Of a DNA stretch of 64,000 bases, positions 36,943 to 46,778 are shown piece by piece. A program made the translations under genes and the position numbers. The notes under the pieces are model-generated. The model ran no database searches, had not been told where the DNA came from, and saw only the letters and a program-made list of their open reading frames with translations. Source of the stretch: JAICJC01 sp963709425. Its GTDB lineage: Bacteria > Actinomycetota > Thermoleophilia > Gaiellales > JAICJC01. The stretch is from the NCBI GenBank assembly GCA_963709425.1, contig CAVPWG010000006.1:137244-201243 (forward strand). The letters run 5' to 3'. Each line of letters opens with the position of its first letter. The first letter of the stretch is position 1.

Positions 36943-38083
36943 TCAGTAACTCGTCACGAGCCGGCTCCCGAGGGCGATCGCCGCGCCTCCCGCCGGAAGC
37001 GTGATCGGGCCGGCGGTTCCGAGGCTGACGTCCGTCGGCAGGTCGGACGGGTTGACCGCCACGACGCCGTGTGGATATGTCCGCGTCCACGCCTCGCCGA
37101 CCTTCTCGGCGAGCACGTCCGGGTCTGGGGCGCCCAGGTCGAGGTCGTAGAGCGGCGTGACGGCGCTGCCGGGCGCGAGGGCGTAGGCGCCCCGAGGCGT
37201 CGCGACGAGCAGATATCCGGCCAGCCCGTAGACATCCCGTTTCGGGCTCGGGTCCGGCTCCGTCTCGAAGACGAACGCGGCCACGCGTTCGCGCTGCACC
37301 TGAAGGTAGTAGTCGAGGAGACCGGTCCACGCTGCGCCGCGCAGGCGCGCGAACCCCGTCCCGGCGGTGACGGCGTCGGCCGAGTTGATCTGGGCCGGCT
37401 CGACGATGCCGGGCGGCCCGTTCTGGGCGAGCAGGAAGAACCCCTGCGTGCGCATCGCCGCGTGGACGAGGCTCAGGGCCTGGGCGAGGTAGGTGGCGCG
37501 ATCGTCGGGCTCGAGCTCCGCGCCCGTGCGCGGGTCGACCGGCGTTCCCGACCATTCGGGCTCGTTCCCGGCGTCGGCGACGTCGACGCCCGTCCAGCCG
37601 CCGTCGGTGAGGCTCTGCTCGACGCGCAGCGACCAAGCGCTCTGGTAGCCGGCGTCGCCGAAGTCGAGCAGCACCCAGCCCGGGTGCTCGTCGGGGTGGA
37701 TCTCGGCGCCGTCGGCGGTGCGGAGGATCCATTCGGGGTGGTGCCCGCGGATCCACGGCAGCCGAAACGGCGCGGCATCGCAGCGGTCGCAGCTGTAGAG
37801 CAGCGAGCGCTCCTGCCACACCTGGACGTCGGGGTCAGCCGCGCGAAGCTCCTTCGGCATCGCCCCCCACGCCGCCGACGCGAACACGGCGCTGGTAGCT
37901 CACGAGCGGGCAGATGGGCGGGGGCTCGACCGTCGGGCGCGCCGGGAGGCGGATGGCGAGCGGGATGCCGACGTCGGCCGCGGCGGGACACCGCGGCGAC
38001 GACACCCCGGTGCCCGCGCCGCCGCCTGCGCTGCAGGCCGTGACGAACGCGGCCAGCAGCGCAGCCACTACTCCTTGCCGCAC
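36943..38083 (-). CDS. lipoprotein of the GHL15-type (glycoside-hydrolase-like), one frameshift near 37890
   Basis: About 380 residues in two frames. The N-terminal frame from GTG 38083 gives a lipoprotein signal (VRQGVVAALLAAFVTAC, lipobox VTAC). After about 37890 the protein continues as VFASAAWGAMPKELRAADPD, CDAAPFRLPWIRGHHPEWIL, GWTGVDVADAGNEPEW and GFFLLAQNGP, a TIM-barrel-like pattern of the hypothetical glycosidase family GHL15. Asp and Glu in GVDVADAGNEPEW are likely catalytic. One extra C in CGCCGTG explains the shift. It overlaps the zinc-ribbon gene by 16 bp and is the last gene of the polA run. Confidence 0.72.
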
Positions 38084-38511
38084 GCCCCGCAATGCGTCTG
38101 GGGCGTGCCGATGACGCCTCCGTCGGGCGGAGTGATCACCGAGACGACGTCGACCTGGAGCTCCGCCCCGCAGTGCCGGCAGAAGCCGCCGTCCGCCGGG
38201 TGGCCGCTCAGCGTGAACCGGATGTCGGCATCGAGGCCGGGGCCGGTCGCCGAGACGACGCCGCGGCCGTCCCGCACGCGCCCGAACTGCAGGCGGACGT
38301 CGCCCGTCCACTCGCTGTCCATCACCCGCACCGTCCCGACCGCGATGCCGAGCGCCGAGTCGAGCTCGTCCGCCGCCACCGCCGGGAGGAAGAGCTCGGC
38401 CGTCATCTGCTCGTGCCGCTCGCCCGCGCGGATCCAGAGGTAGGCGCCCGGCTCGTCGCCCCGGCGCGCGGGGAGCGCACTGAGCTCACCGTCCACCTGC
38501 GTCCACGTCAT
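38068..38511 (-). CDS. hypothetical protein with C-terminal zinc ribbon
   Basis: 147-residue protein of unknown family, starting MTWTQVDGELSALPARRGDE. The first 100 residues are beta-rich (GAYLWIRAGERHEQMTAELF; VRLQFGRVRDGRGVVSATG). The end carries two Cys pairs, FCRHCGAEL and HCGACGKE, about 30 residues apart, which should bind one zinc. ATG 38511 overlaps the polA stop (TCAT on the plus strand), and the gene overlaps the glycosidase-like lipoprotein at its end, so the three are coupled. Confidence 0.7.
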   Translation of the reverse strand: MTWTQVDGELSALPARRGDEPGAYLWIRAGERHEQMTAELFLPAVAADELDSALGIAVGTVRVMDSEWTGDVRLQFGRVRDGRGVVSATGPGLDADIRFTLSGHPADGGFCRHCGAELQVDVVSVITPPDGGVIGTPQTHCGACGKE

Positions 38512-41093
38512 TTCGCCTCCAGCCAGGTCGAGCCCGTCCCGATGTCGATCTCGAGCGGCGGGTCGAGCGGGTATGCGGAGACCATGGCCTCGCCGGCAAG
38601 CGCTCTGAGCGCCGTCATCTCGCCGTCGGCCGCCTCGAAAAGGAGCTCGTCATGGATCTGGAGCACGAGCCGCGACCGCCGGCCGGCGTCGCGCAGGCGC
38701 CCGTGGCAGGAGATCATCGCCACCTTGATGATGTCGGCGGCGCTTCCCTGCATCACCGTGTTCACCGCGAGCCGCTCGCCGAGGGTGCGGGTTTGGTAGT
38801 TCGACGCGCGCAGCTCCGGGATCGGCCGGCGCCGACCGAAGAGCGTTGTGACGTAGCCGAGCTCCTTCGCCGAGGCGATCGTGCGTGCGATGAACTCGTT
38901 CACGCGCGGGAAGCGGGCCAGATACGTGTCGATGTAGACCTGCGCCTCCTCGCGCGAGATGCCGAGCTGCTCGGAGAGCCCGAACGAGCTGATGCCGTAG
39001 ATGATGCCGAAGTTGACGGCCTTCGCACGGTTTCGCTCGTCGCGCGTGAGCGTCTCTGCCGGCTTTCCGAGCACCTCCGCCGCGGTGACCCGGTGGATGT
39101 CCTCGCCGCGCGCGAAGGCGTCCTTGAGCGCCGGCTCCTCGGAGAGGTGGGCGAGAATCCGAAGCTCCACCTGCGAATAGTCGGCCGAGAGCAGCGTGTA
39201 GCCGTCGCCGGCGACGAACGCGCTTCGGATCTCGCGCCCGAGCGGCGTCCGGATGGGGATGTTCTGGAGGTTGGGGCGGATCGACGACAGCCGGCCGGTG
39301 GCGGCGGTGGTCTGGCTGAACGTCGTGTGCAGGCGCCCGTCGACGGGATCGATCAGGTCAGGGAGCGGCTGGAGATACGTGTTCAGGAGCTTCGACTGCT
39401 CCCGCCACTGCTCGACGACGTCGACGATGGGGTGCAGCTCGCGGATCTTGGCGAGCACGCGCGCGTCCGTGGAGTACCCGGTCTTGCCCTTGCGGTCGGC
39501 GGGCAGGCCGAGGCGATCGAACAGGACCTCGCCGAGCTGCTTGGGCGACCCGATCACGAACGGCCCTCCGGCCAGCTCGTAGCAGCGTGCCTCGAGCTCC
39601 TCCACCTGATCCGCGAGCTTCGCGGCGATCTCGGCCAGGCGGTAGGTGTCGACGCGGATGCCCACCGCCTCCATGGCGCCGAGCACCGGGATCAACGGGA
39701 GCTCGATGCTCTCGTACAGGCCGATCAGGTCGCGGTCGGCCAGCTTCCCGTAGAGGCCGGGGTGCAACCGCCGAGCAGCTGCGGCGGCCCGGACGATCGC
39801 CGCGGTCTCCTCGTCGGCGCCGACCTGGACACCCACACCGGACTCCTCGGCAAGGTCGTCGATCTCGTAGCCGGACCGGCCCGGATCGAGCAGGTACGCG
39901 GCGATCGCCGTATCGCCCGCAGGCTCGAGCGCCGGCTGCTTCAGCCCATGCGTGATGACGCGCGTGTCGCGGAGCGCCTCAACGACGCGGGCCGCCGGCG
40001 CTGTCACCACAACCGCCGACTCGCCGTCGGAGACCGCGAGCCGGTCGCCCGCCGCGGCAACGCCGACCTCGGTGCCGAGCGAGCGCAGCTGTTCGGGACC
40101 ACCCTCGCGCCACGCGATCTCGACGACCTCGGACGGCTCCGCCGGCAGCGCTCCGGGCAGCACCTCCTCCAGCTCGTCCACCCGCTTCAGGAGCGCGCGG
40201 AACTCGAGCTTGCGGAAGAGCTCCTTCATCGTCGAGCGGTCGGGCGGCTCGACGACAAGCGCGTCGAAGTCGACGTCGAGCGGGATCTCGCGGTCGATCG
40301 TCGCGAGCCGCTTCGAGTCGGCCGCGTCCTTCGCGGCGTCGGCCAGCGACTGGCGCCGCTTCGTGCCCGACACGGCGTCGAGGTTGGCGTAGACGCCCTC
40401 CATGCTGCCGAACTGGACGAGGAGCTCGGCGGCCGTCTTGTCGCCTATCCCCGGGACGCCGGCGATGTTGTCGGACGTGTCGCCCTTGAGGCCGATGAAG
40501 TCGGGGATCACGTCCGGCCCGATCCCGTAGCGCTGGATGATGCGCTCCGGCGTGTAGACGACGACGTCCTGCACGCCGCGCGGGGTCATCATGATGCAGA
40601 TGTTGTCGGAGGCGAGCTGGAACGCGTCGCGGTCGGTCGAGACCACGCAGACCTTGTGCCCGGCGTCCTCCGCCATCCGCGCGAGGGTGCCGATGACGTC
40701 GTCGGCCTCCTTCCCCTCGACCTTCAGGTTGCGGTACCCGAACGCCTCGACGACCGGCTCGAACCACGGCTGCTGCTGCCGCAGGAGATCGGGCATCGGC
40801 TTTCGGTGCGCCTTGTAGTCGGCCGCGATCTCGAGCCGGCCCGTCGGCTTGGAGTCCCACGCCACGAGCACGGTCCGCGGCCGGTAGTCCATGAGCATCC
40901 GCATGAACATGTTGCCCAGGCCCAGGAGGGCGTTCGTCGGGAGGCCCTCCACCGTCTGGAGCTCCTCGGGCAGGGCGTAGAACGCCCGGTACGCAAGCCC
41001 GTTGCCGTCGACCAGGAAGACGTCGCACTGCTTGGCGGGCGCGTCGTCGAGGTTCAGGTCCTTCGGCTGGGACTGCTTGACGGTCGCCACCAT
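38508..41093 (-). CDS. polA: DNA polymerase I
   Basis: 861-residue family A polymerase. Residues 1-300 form the 5' nuclease (DVFLVDGNGLAYRAFYALP; KGDTSDNIAGVPGIGDKTA). Residues 310-480 fold like the 3'-5' exonuclease but lack clear DEDD carboxylates, as in many actinobacterial Pol I, so proofreading is probably absent. The polymerase domain has DYSQVELRILAHLSEEP (motif A), RNRAKAVNFGIIYGISSFGL (motif B) and QIHDELLFEA (motif C). Full length, intact frame. Works in gap filling and Okazaki-fragment processing. Confidence 0.98.
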   Translation of the reverse strand: MVATVKQSQPKDLNLDDAPAKQCDVFLVDGNGLAYRAFYALPEELQTVEGLPTNALLGLGNMFMRMLMDYRPRTVLVAWDSKPTGRLEIAADYKAHRKPMPDLLRQQQPWFEPVVEAFGYRNLKVEGKEADDVIGTLARMAEDAGHKVCVVSTDRDAFQLASDNICIMMTPRGVQDVVVYTPERIIQRYGIGPDVIPDFIGLKGDTSDNIAGVPGIGDKTAAELLVQFGSMEGVYANLDAVSGTKRRQSLADAAKDAADSKRLATIDREIPLDVDFDALVVEPPDRSTMKELFRKLEFRALLKRVDELEEVLPGALPAEPSEVVEIAWREGGPEQLRSLGTEVGVAAAGDRLAVSDGESAVVVTAPAARVVEALRDTRVITHGLKQPALEPAGDTAIAAYLLDPGRSGYEIDDLAEESGVGVQVGADEETAAIVRAAAAARRLHPGLYGKLADRDLIGLYESIELPLIPVLGAMEAVGIRVDTYRLAEIAAKLADQVEELEARCYELAGGPFVIGSPKQLGEVLFDRLGLPADRKGKTGYSTDARVLAKIRELHPIVDVVEQWREQSKLLNTYLQPLPDLIDPVDGRLHTTFSQTTAATGRLSSIRPNLQNIPIRTPLGREIRSAFVAGDGYTLLSADYSQVELRILAHLSEEPALKDAFARGEDIHRVTAAEVLGKPAETLTRDERNRAKAVNFGIIYGISSFGLSEQLGISREEAQVYIDTYLARFPRVNEFIARTIASAKELGYVTTLFGRRRPIPELRASNYQTRTLGERLAVNTVMQGSAADIIKVAMISCHGRLRDAGRRSRLVLQIHDELLFEAADGEMTALRALAGEAMVSAYPLDPPLEIDIGTGSTWLEAK

Positions 41094-41152
41094 GAGAAGC
41101 GTATCCGAGGGGATGGTCGGCCGGCCGAGGCGGCGATAGGCTTCGCCGCGAG

Positions 41153-42588
<1,436 letters not shown>

Positions 42589-42598
<10 letters not shown>

Positions 42599-42846
42599 GC
42601 GCCCTCGTACGGGTCGTCTGGAAGCGACGCCGAGCGCTCCGCTGTGGGAACGGCCGGCGCGGTCCTCCGTGCCCGTCGGCGGCGTAGGTAGCGCCGTCCG
42701 AGGTCGGCGAAGGTGACCACCGCCAGCACATCCCACAGCCACCACGGCCCCTGCGAGACCACCACGAAGAACACGGCCGACAGGGCGACCATGACCAGGA
42801 TGTACGTTCGCCGGCTGAGCCGCTGCACGATCCCGAGTGTAGCCAC
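42589..42846 (-). CDS. small membrane protein, 85 residues
   Basis: Starts MATLGIVQRLSRRTYILVMV; two hydrophobic segments (ILVMVALSAVFFVVVSQ; WLWDVLAVVTFADLG) are followed by an Arg-rich cytoplasmic stretch (RRYLRRRRARR). No family recognised. It lies 9 bp after the AraC-DinB gene on the same strand and overlaps the malic enzyme end by 10 bp in convergent orientation. Confidence 0.6.
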
Positions 42847-42855
42847 CGACCGGGC

Positions 42856-43773
42856 TCAGGCGGGTTGCGCGACCCAGAGGCGGGGATCGCCGTCGCCGAG
42901 ATCGGCGATACCCGCGTCGATGAGCGCGCCGCAGACCAGGGTTCGCCGGTGGGCGGCGAAGGTGAGCACGTGGGCGACCACGCCACCGTAGGTGAAGACC
43001 GCGGGCGGATCGCAGGTCGTGTCGATGAACGTCTCCTCGAGCCGGTCCTCGTCCACGATCGCGCGGACGTCGGTGAGGAACCCCGAGCCGGCGTCGGCGA
43101 GCCGCCGGCGCATCGAGGCGGTGGTCTCGTCGTGCTCAACGGCGAAGTCATACCGACGCTGGTTGATCGACTCGTGCCACATCGCAAGCTGGCCCACGAG
43201 CCGGGACAGCAGGGAGCGCAGCGTCGGCGCGTCGTCGATGTCCTCGACTGAGACCACGATCGGGCGGTCGAGGGAGTCGTCGTCGAGGCCGTCGGCCCGC
43301 TCGATCATCTCGCCGACCAGCCACACGTGGTGCTCCACCATGCGGATGAGCAGATCCATGCTCGTCACCGTCCTCTCAGCGGGCAGCAAGAGGCCGCCCG
43401 GCGGGTTGAAGTGCACAGCGGCCGCCGCTCCGATCCGAAAGCTCGCCGGCCGAGCCCGCCAGCGTGACGGCGTGCGGCCGTACGCTCGCCTGAAGGCACG
43501 CGTGAACGCCTCGTGCGAGGCATAGCCGGCCTCCAGCGCGACGGAGAGCACGTGATCTTCCGTGCTGGTCAGGCGGTATGCGGCGCGTTCGAGCAGGATC
43601 CTCCGACGCAGGGTGGCCGGCGGCTCACCGAGCGCCGCCGACACCAGCCGGTCGACGTAGAACCGCGACATGTGGAGCCTCGCCGCCAGCCGTGTCGAGC
43701 TTGAGTCCTCGTCATCCAGCCCATCGGCAAGCTGGTCGAGAAACCGCGCCAGGGTGTCGGTCGCCAGGCTCAC
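42856..43773 (-). CDS. AraC-family regulator fused to a DinB-like domain
   Basis: 305-residue protein. The DNA-binding AraC double helix-turn-helix is at the N-terminus (LAARLHMSRFYVDRLVSAAL; SVALEAGYASHEAFTRAF; RRAYGRTPSRWR), unlike the usual C-terminal position. From about residue 138 a four-helix DinB/YfiT-like domain follows (DLLIRMVEHHVWLVGEMIER; LVGQLAMWHESINQRRYDF; GGVVAHVLTFAAHRRTLV) with His residues suited to a metal site. It may sense a thiol, metal or small molecule. It lies 67 bp after the efflux MFS gene. Confidence 0.85.
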   Translation of the reverse strand: MSLATDTLARFLDQLADGLDDEDSSSTRLAARLHMSRFYVDRLVSAALGEPPATLRRRILLERAAYRLTSTEDHVLSVALEAGYASHEAFTRAFRRAYGRTPSRWRARPASFRIGAAAAVHFNPPGGLLLPAERTVTSMDLLIRMVEHHVWLVGEMIERADGLDDDSLDRPIVVSVEDIDDAPTLRSLLSRLVGQLAMWHESINQRRYDFAVEHDETTASMRRRLADAGSGFLTDVRAIVDEDRLEETFIDTTCDPPAVFTYGGVVAHVLTFAAHRRTLVCGALIDAGIADLGDGDPRLWVAQPA

Positions 43774-43840
43774 CCCGTGATCGTGCCACCCCAGCGCGGC
43801 ACCCGCTTGATCGCGCTTGCGAAGTTGCCCGAGGCCCGGG

Positions 43841-45568
43841 TCAGTCGCCCTCTGCCGGAAGCGCGAGCTCGCCGTCGAGCGACTCGGCCGGGATCGCGCG
43901 GTGCGGCTCCATGTCGTGCACGTACCGGCCGCCGCGCATCCACGACGCGCCCGCGGCGATCAGGCAGGCGAGGATCGCGAAGTCGAACGCCTCGTCGAGG
44001 CCGGACGAGAACGGGCCTGACATCAGGCTCGGGAAGAACGAGCGGCCCGTGAGGTAGGCGGCGTTCGCGGCCGGGAGGTGGTGCACCGCCGGGCCGAGCA
44101 GCTGGCCGACCGGGTTCAGGCCGAGGAACGAGGCGAACAGGAGCCCGACCGGCGGCAGGTGCGCCACGCGGTGCGCGTCGGCCGGCGTGACGCCCTGCGC
44201 GATCAGGCCGTGGCTGAGCGTCGCGGGCAGGCTCGCCGCGAGGCCCACCACCATCAGCGTGAAGAAGACGCCGATCGACAGCACCATCGCCGAGTTCTGG
44301 AACGTCGCGCTCATCCCGGCCCCCACCCCACGCCGGTGCGGCGGCAGGCTGTTCATGATCCCGGTCTGGTTGGGCGACGCGAACAGGCCCATCGCAAGCC
44401 CGATCAGGAGCAGGAGCGCGGCGAACGCCCGGTAGTCGAAGTCGACGGGCAGAAGCTCGAGCAGGAAGAACGCGAGCGCGGCGAGCAGCATGCCGCCCGT
44501 TGCGAACGGCCGCGCGCCGAACCGGTCTGAGAGCCAGCCGGACGCCGGCCCGGCGATCAGGAACCCGACGGTCAGCGGCAGCATGTAGATGCCCGCCCAG
44601 AGCGGCGTCTCGGCGAACGAATAACCGTGCAGCGGAAGCCAGATGCCCTGGAGCCAGATGATCAGCATGAACATGAGCCCGCCTCGTCCGAGCGACGCCA
44701 GCAGGCTCGCGATGCTTCCCGCCGTGAAGGCCCGGATGCGGAAGAGGCCGAGCCGGAACATCGGCTCCTCGGTGCGCAGCTCGATGAGGACGAAGACGCC
44801 CAGCACGGCAAGCCCGCCGAAGAGCTCGGCAAGCACGGTCGGGTTCGTCCACCCCATCGTGTGCCCGCCGTACGGCTGGATCCCGTAGGTGATCCCGACG
44901 AGCACCAGGATGAGGCCGACGGCGAACGTGAGGTTGCCCCACCAGTCGATGCGGGCCGGATGCCGCTCGCCGCGCTCCTCGAGCCTCCACCACGACCAGG
45001 CGGTGCCGGCGATCCCGACGGGCACCGAGACCAGGAACACGAGCCGCCACGAGATCGGCGCCAGGACGCCGCCCAGCACGAGGCCGATGAACGAGCCGGC
45101 GATGGCCGAGACGGCGTTGATCCCCAGCGCCAGGCCGCGCTCGTTCGGCGGGAAGGCGTCGGTCAGGATCGCCGAGGAGTTGGCCATGAGGAGCGCGCCG
45201 CCGACGCCCTGGACGATGCGCATCGCGATCAGCCAGCGTGCGGCGGCGGCGCCGTCCATCCACGTGAGCGAGAGCAGGATCGAGCCGGCCGTGAAGATCG
45301 CGAACCCGAAGTTGAACATGCGCACCCGGCCGTACATGTCGCCGATCCGCCCGAAGCTGACGACGAGTACCGCGGTCGCGACGAGGAACCCCATGAGCAT
45401 CCAGAGCAGGTAGCCGGAGTTGTCCGGCTCGAGCGGATCGAGGTGGATGCCGCGGAAGATGTCGGGCAGCGCGATCAGCACGATCGACGAGTTGATCGTC
45501 GCCATCAGCATGCCGATGGTCGTGTTCGAGAGCGCGATCCACTTGTACCGATCGGCCCGCCCCGTCAC
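43841..45568 (-). CDS. 14-TM drug efflux transporter (EmrB/QacA type, MFS DHA2)
   Basis: 575-residue proton-driven exporter. About 14 membrane helices. The first helix region has TTIGMLMATINSSIVLIALP (DHA2 motif D1 style). Motif A is VVSFGRIGDMYGRVRMFNFG, motif C GSFIGLVLGGVLAPISWRLV. GTG 45568 overlaps the MerR regulator stop (GTGA). Drug or metabolite extruded is unknown; the MerR protein upstream is its probable ligand-responsive regulator. Confidence 0.92.
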   Translation of the reverse strand: MTGRADRYKWIALSNTTIGMLMATINSSIVLIALPDIFRGIHLDPLEPDNSGYLLWMLMGFLVATAVLVVSFGRIGDMYGRVRMFNFGFAIFTAGSILLSLTWMDGAAAARWLIAMRIVQGVGGALLMANSSAILTDAFPPNERGLALGINAVSAIAGSFIGLVLGGVLAPISWRLVFLVSVPVGIAGTAWSWWRLEERGERHPARIDWWGNLTFAVGLILVLVGITYGIQPYGGHTMGWTNPTVLAELFGGLAVLGVFVLIELRTEEPMFRLGLFRIRAFTAGSIASLLASLGRGGLMFMLIIWLQGIWLPLHGYSFAETPLWAGIYMLPLTVGFLIAGPASGWLSDRFGARPFATGGMLLAALAFFLLELLPVDFDYRAFAALLLLIGLAMGLFASPNQTGIMNSLPPHRRGVGAGMSATFQNSAMVLSIGVFFTLMVVGLAASLPATLSHGLIAQGVTPADAHRVAHLPPVGLLFASFLGLNPVGQLLGPAVHHLPAANAAYLTGRSFFPSLMSGPFSSGLDEAFDFAILACLIAAGASWMRGGRYVHDMEPHRAIPAESLDGELALPAEGD

Positions 45569-46020
45569 GGCGCGGTCGACCCCTCGTCGAGCTCGTGCAG
45601 GACGTCGCGCACCCGGCGGCGCTTCGAGACGAGCTCGTCCTCGAGCTGCTCGAGCGCCACCCGCCTGGCCCGGACCAGTGCGAGCTGGGTGTCGAGCGGC
45701 TCCCGCGCCTCGGCGGCGATCTGGGCTCGGTCGGCATCGCTCGGGTCGGCCGCCCACCGCTCGCGAAGCGCGGCCCGGGCCTCCTCGGCGGCGGCCCACG
45801 ACCGCAGGTCGGCGAGCGAGAGGCCGAGCAGGTCGCGGATCCGGATCAGCTCGGCGAGCCGGGACTCGTCGTCGGCGTCGTAGAGCCGGTGGCTGCCGTG
45901 GCGCCGGCCGTGGCCGCGGAGGAGCCCCAGCTCCTCGTAGTACCGCACCGTTCGGGGGGTCGCGCCGACACGGCGGGCGAGCTCGCCGATGCGGATGTGT
46001 GTGGGAGCAATCGCAGCCAT
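45565..46020 (-). CDS. MerR-family transcriptional regulator
   Basis: About 151 residues. The winged helix-turn-helix is at the N-terminus (HIRIGELARRVGATPRTVRY, YEELGLLRGHGRRHGSHRLY), followed by a dimerisation coiled coil (RIRDLLGLSLADLRSWAAAE to VRARRVALEQLEDELVSKRR). No Cys cluster for metal binding, so it probably answers to an organic compound. ATG 46020 is preferred; GTG 46035 is an alternative. Upstream lies an excellent TTGACG-N17-TATAAC promoter flanked by two GAAC-N5-GTTC dyads. It controls, and is co-transcribed with, the efflux pump. Confidence 0.92.
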   Translation of the reverse strand: MAAIAPTHIRIGELARRVGATPRTVRYYEELGLLRGHGRRHGSHRLYDADDESRLAELIRIRDLLGLSLADLRSWAAAEEARAALRERWAADPSDADRAQIAAEAREPLDTQLALVRARRVALEQLEDELVSKRRRVRDVLHELDEGSTAP

Positions 46021-46081
46021 GAACCTTCCGTTCACGTTATATTATCAGGCGGATACTCCGTCAAGAACCTGATGTTCACGT
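46021..46081 (-). promoter_or_regulatory. merR-efflux promoter with twin operators
   Basis: On the minus strand, -35 TTGACG (46059-46064), 17-bp spacer and -10 TATAAC (46036-46041). Two 13-bp dyads GAAC-N5-GTTC lie at 46021-46033 (between the -10 and the ATG) and 46065-46077 (just upstream of the -35). They sit in 17-bp direct repeats (46021-46037 and 46065-46081) identical at 14 of 17 positions, spaced 44 bp. The local AT richness stands out. Confidence 0.75.
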
Positions 46082-46102
46082 CATGATCGGGAGGAATTTG
46101 CA

Positions 46103-46774
46103 GTGATCATCCGCTGGCACGGGCAGTCCGCCTACACCCTCACGGGCCGCGAGCACACCGTCGCGATCGACCCATTCGGCCCGTTCCCGGCCGAGGTGGC
46201 GGCGCGGATCACGTTCGGCTACCCGCCGATCGCGCCCCACGACGCGCACCTCCTCCTCGTGACCCACGAGCACCGCGACCACAACGCCGTCGAGGTCGTC
46301 ACGGGCGAGCCGAAGGTGATCCGCTCCACGGCCGGCCGCTTCGAGTCACCCGTCGGCGAGGTCGTGGCGGTCGCCGCGGAGCACGACGACGCGGCCGGGA
46401 CGATCCGCGGCCCGAACACGATCTTCGTGTTCTCGCTCGACGGCGTCCGCGTCGCCCACCTCGGGGACTTCGGCCAGGCCGGCCTGCGCCCCGAGCAGCG
46501 CGCGGCCATCGGGGATGTCGACCTCCTGTTCGTGCCCGTTGGCGGCGGCCCGACTGCCGACGCGGACGCCGCCGCCGAGATCGTGGGCGAGCTCCGGCCC
46601 GCCTTCGTGATCCCGATGCACTACCGCACGCCGGCGGTCGATTTCCTCGAGCCGCCCGACCGGTTCCTCGCGCTGTTCGACGACGTCGACCACGTCCAGG
46701 GACAGGAGTGGTCCCTGCCCGGGGAGCGACCCTCCGGACCCCGGGTCGTCGTGCTTCAGCCGCCCGTCGGCTGA
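46103..46774 (+). CDS. metallo-beta-lactamase-fold hydrolase (UlaG-like/UPF0173 type)
   Basis: 223-residue MBL-fold protein starting MIIRWHGQSAYTLTGREHTV. Zinc-binding motif THEHRDH near residues 53-59, and later AAEHDDAAG, HLGDFG and PMHYRTP. Closest in pattern to L-ascorbate-6-phosphate lactonase-like hydrolases; substrate unknown. A good ribosome binding site (GGGAGGA) precedes GTG 46103. It is divergent from merR and faces the same control region, so it may be a detoxifying partner of the pump. Confidence 0.88.
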   Translation: MIIRWHGQSAYTLTGREHTVAIDPFGPFPAEVAARITFGYPPIAPHDAHLLLVTHEHRDHNAVEVVTGEPKVIRSTAGRFESPVGEVVAVAAEHDDAAGTIRGPNTIFVFSLDGVRVAHLGDFGQAGLRPEQRAAIGDVDLLFVPVGGGPTADADAAAEIVGELRPAFVIPMHYRTPAVDFLEPPDRFLALFDDVDHVQGQEWSLPGERPSGPRVVVLQPPVG

Positions 46775-46778
46775 GCCC

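Noticed and set aside
46021..46077. The GAAC-N5-GTTC dyads as LexA sites
   Set aside because: LexA sites of this type have a 4-bp centre and flanking C/G (CGAAC-N4-GTTCG), as at uvrA; here the centre is 5 bp and the flanks differ.
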